Positions 7,664 through 9,158 of a stretch of 9,158 bases of DNA are shown here, piece after piece. The notes beneath the pieces were generated by a model. It did not search any database. It saw only the letters and a list, made by a program, of their open reading frames with translations, and was not told where the DNA came from. Positions within the stretch are counted from its first letter, which is position 1. Every line of letters begins with the position of its first letter. Source of the DNA: SKNW01 sp050485865 (GTDB lineage: Bacteria > Gemmatimonadota > Gemmatimonadetes > Longimicrobiales > Gaopeijiaceae); contig JBJHCE010000122.1 in the NCBI GenBank assembly GCA_050485865.1, positions 1 through 9,158 of the forward strand, written 5' to 3'. The position numbers and the translations under genes are program-made.

Positions 7664-8248
7664 ATGCCGCTGCCTCCCGAAGCGCCCCGCATCCTGATCC
7701 ACGCCGACGAGTCCTGCCTGGGGAACCAGTTCCAGGACCGGGACAGCCCGGGGGGCGCCGCCGGCCTCGTGGAACACTGGCGGGGGGACCGGTGGGAGCG
7801 GCGCGACTACTGGATCTCGGAGCCCGGGACCACGAACAACCGGATGGCGATCCGGAGCGCGATCGAGGGACTCACGGCCCTGAAGCGGCCCTGCCGCGTG
7901 CAGTTCGTCTCCGACTCCCAATACCTGGTCAAGGGGATGAGGGAGTGGCTCCCGGGGTGGAAGCGCCGCGGCTGGAAGCGGAAGGCCGGGCCCATCGAGA
8001 ACCTCGAACTCTGGCAGGCCCTCGACCGCGCCGCCGCCCGCCACGAGGTGGAATGGGCCTGGGTCCGGGGGCATGCCGGGCACCCGAAGAACGAGTACGT
8101 GAACGACCTTGCCGTGCGAGCGGCGAAAGAGCAGAGCGCGTCCCCGGGGCTCGTGCCCTCGGGATTCCAGGCGTGGCTCGAGCGGGAGCGGGAGGAGCGC
8201 GGAAACTACCTCGACTACGCCGAGTTCGCGCCCCCGGACGGCAGCTGA
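7664..8248 (+). CDS. RNase HI-like protein with altered catalytic residues
   Basis: The product is 194 aa. It is clearly of the RNase HI fold: HADESCLGN (13-21), TTNNRM (56-61), FVSDSQYLVKGM (81-92), GWKRRGWK (98-105), IENLELWQALD (111-121) and WVRGHAGHPKNE (133-144). These align with E. coli RNase HI throughout. By that alignment D15 (E. coli D10), D84 (D70) and H137 (H124) are kept, but E48 is replaced by A62 and D134 by N147. E16 beside D15 and D148 beside N147 are acidic and might compensate. A C-terminal extension (about 157-194) has no counterpart in the E. coli enzyme. It is the only plus-strand gene, lacks a Shine-Dalgarno before the ATG at 7664, and overlaps the 3' end of lipB. It could be an active variant or a non-catalytic RNA:DNA hybrid binder, so I leave the symbol blank. 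Confidence 0.85.
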   Translation: MPLPPEAPRILIHADESCLGNQFQDRDSPGGAAGLVEHWRGDRWERRDYWISEPGTTNNRMAIRSAIEGLTALKRPCRVQFVSDSQYLVKGMREWLPGWKRRGWKRKAGPIENLELWQALDRAAARHEVEWAWVRGHAGHPKNEYVNDLAVRAAKEQSASPGLVPSGFQAWLEREREERGNYLDYAEFAPPDGS

Positions 8249-8949
8249 ACTCCAGGCCCGATCGCGCCGGAGGCCCCCTCCGCCGGGGCGAGGTCGAAAC
8301 GTCGTCCCAGGTGGTGCAGGATCCGGTTCTCCACCTCCCTCCGGCCGGGAGGGTCCGGGAGGAGCCGGGCGAGGGAGGTCACCCTCCGGTCCTCGAGCCC
8401 GCAGGGAACGATGACCTCGAAGTAGGAGAGATCCGTGTCCAGGTTGAGGGCGAACCCGTGCGAGGTGATCCAGCCCGAGGATACGCGGACCCCGATGGCG
8501 GCCACCTTCCCGAGCCGGGTCCAGACCCCGGTCATCCCGGGGGCCCGGGTTCCCTCCACGCCGAAGTCCGCGAGGGTGTCGATGAGTACTCCCTCCAGCT
8601 CGCGGAGGTAGCGGTGGAGGTCCCGGCGGTCCTCCCTTCCCGGGCCAGGCTTCAGGTCCAGGACCGGGTACCCGACGAGCTGCCCCGGGCCGTGATACGT
8701 GACGTCTCCGCCCCGTCCCGCCTCGAACCGCTCGATTCCCAGGGCGGAGAGCTCCTCCGGGGTCCTCAACAGGTTGCCCGGCTCGGTTCCCCGCCCCAGG
8801 GTCACCACGTGGGGGTGCTCGAGGAGGAGGATCCGGTCCGGGATCTCCCCGGATCGCCGTGCGGTCACCCAGGCCGCCTGCACCTCGAGGCCTTCCGCGT
8901 ACGGGAGGGACCCGACGCGGAAGACCTCGAGGATCGGCCGTTCAGCCAT
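8215..8949 (-). CDS. lipB: Octanoyltransferase LipB (lipoate biosynthesis)
   Basis: Moves an octanoyl group from acyl carrier protein to the lipoyl domains of E2 subunits and the glycine-cleavage H protein; LipA then inserts sulfur. It is 244 aa, a little above the family's 210-240. Visible motifs are LLLEHPHVVTLGRG (41-54), RGGDVTYHGPGQLVGYPVLD (79-98), K148 in GKVAAIGVRV and ITSHGFALNL (161-170), and C183 in VPCG. K148 and C183 form the known catalytic Cys/Lys pair. The C-terminal tail (about 222-244) is low in conservation and is encoded partly on DNA shared with the opposing RNase H-like gene. It starts 5 bp after the stop of an E2 acyltransferase gene with no strong ribosome site, which suggests coupled translation and places the modifying enzyme with its substrate. 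Confidence 0.96.
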   Translation of the reverse strand: MAERPILEVFRVGSLPYAEGLEVQAAWVTARRSGEIPDRILLLEHPHVVTLGRGTEPGNLLRTPEELSALGIERFEAGRGGDVTYHGPGQLVGYPVLDLKPGPGREDRRDLHRYLRELEGVLIDTLADFGVEGTRAPGMTGVWTRLGKVAAIGVRVSSGWITSHGFALNLDTDLSYFEVIVPCGLEDRRVTSLARLLPDPPGRREVENRILHHLGRRFDLAPAEGASGAIGPGVQLPSGGANSA

Positions 8950-8954
8950 GGCGG

Positions 8955-9158
8955 TCAGGCGTTCTCGGGGAAGTCCTCGAGAATCTCCTTGAGCCGGGCG
9001 AGGAAGCGGGCCGAATCGGCACCGTCCACGATCCGGTGGTCGTACCCGAGGGAGAAGATCGAGCGCTTCCGGATGGCCATGGCGTCCTGGCCGGTCTCCG
9101 GGTCGGTGACGACCACCACGCGCTTCTCGATGGCCCCGGTTCCAAGGATCGCGGCCGT
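8955..9158 (-). CDS. 2-oxoacid dehydrogenase E2 acyltransferase, C-terminal end only
   Basis: Only the last 67 codons and the stop are inside the window; the gene continues past position 9158. The fragment carries the acyltransferase active site YDHRIVDGADSARFLARLKE, where His and Asp of DHRxxDG are catalytic, preceded by AAILGTGAIEKRVVV, typical of the trimer-forming catalytic domain. The enzyme transfers the acyl group from lipoyl-lysine to CoA. The fragment cannot say whether the complex uses pyruvate, 2-oxoglutarate or branched-chain oxoacids, so no symbol is given. lipB follows after 5 bp and supplies the lipoyl precursor this protein needs. Confidence 0.93.
   Translation of the reverse strand, partial: TAAILGTGAIEKRVVVVTDPETGQDAMAIRKRSIFSLGYDHRIVDGADSARFLARLKEILEDFPENA

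Noticed and set aside
7475..8083. Upstream extension of the carA reading frame by about 200 codons
   Set aside because: It would lie antisense to the RNase H-like gene, has no CarA homology, and would cross the predicted carA promoter.
8268..8282. Hairpin CGGAGG-CCC-CCTCCG as a terminator of the RNase H-like gene
   Set aside because: The stem is 6 bp, there is no T tract after it on the plus strand, and it lies inside lipB coding sequence where such pairings are common.

Overview
The window is ordinary bacterial chromosome: high GC, densely packed, no mobile elements, no CRISPR, no rRNA and no tRNA. All genes except one run on the minus strand, so they are described here from high to low coordinates. 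The most likely source is a member of the Gemmatimonadota or a neighbouring high-GC, non-actinobacterial phylum. This is an inference. It rests on the composition, a type-B (B. subtilis/Wolinella-like) succinate dehydrogenase with one five-helix cytochrome b subunit, an LDH-like malate dehydrogenase directly upstream of it, and a sigma / zinc anti-sigma / Spy-like trio. No marker gene settles the taxonomy.

Layout. (1) 8955-9158 is the C-terminal end of a 2-oxoacid dehydrogenase E2 acyltransferase, followed after 5 bp by lipB (8215-8949), the octanoyltransferase that starts lipoylation of such E2 proteins. (2) 7664-8248 is the only plus-strand gene, an RNase HI-like protein. It converges on lipB with a 34-bp overlap, and two of its four canonical catalytic carboxylates appear to be missing. 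(3) A 189-bp divergent intergenic region (7475-7663) holds a good sigma70-type promoter for carA, a dyad over its -35 box, and a sequence that can fold into a three-way junction. (4) carA (6335-7474, TTG start) overlaps by 4 bp an HU/IHF-family gene (6036-6338), which ends in a terminator-like hairpin. (5) An ECF sigma factor, a zinc-type transmembrane anti-sigma factor and an exported Spy/CpxP-like protein (5952 down to 4303) form a translationally overlapping trio. (6) mdh (3280-4203), a hairpin, then sdhC-sdhA-sdhB (3194 to beyond position 1) form a TCA-cycle cluster. sdhB is cut by the window edge.

How the genes fit together. Three groups concern central metabolism: E2 plus lipoylation, carbamoyl phosphate supply for pyrimidines and arginine, and succinate to fumarate plus malate to oxaloacetate with electrons going to quinone. 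The sigma trio is probably an envelope-stress switch. I found no convincing new multi-gene system. The points most worth a second look are the altered active site of the RNase H-like protein, the structured carA / RNase H divergent region, and the coupling of a nucleoid-protein gene to carA.
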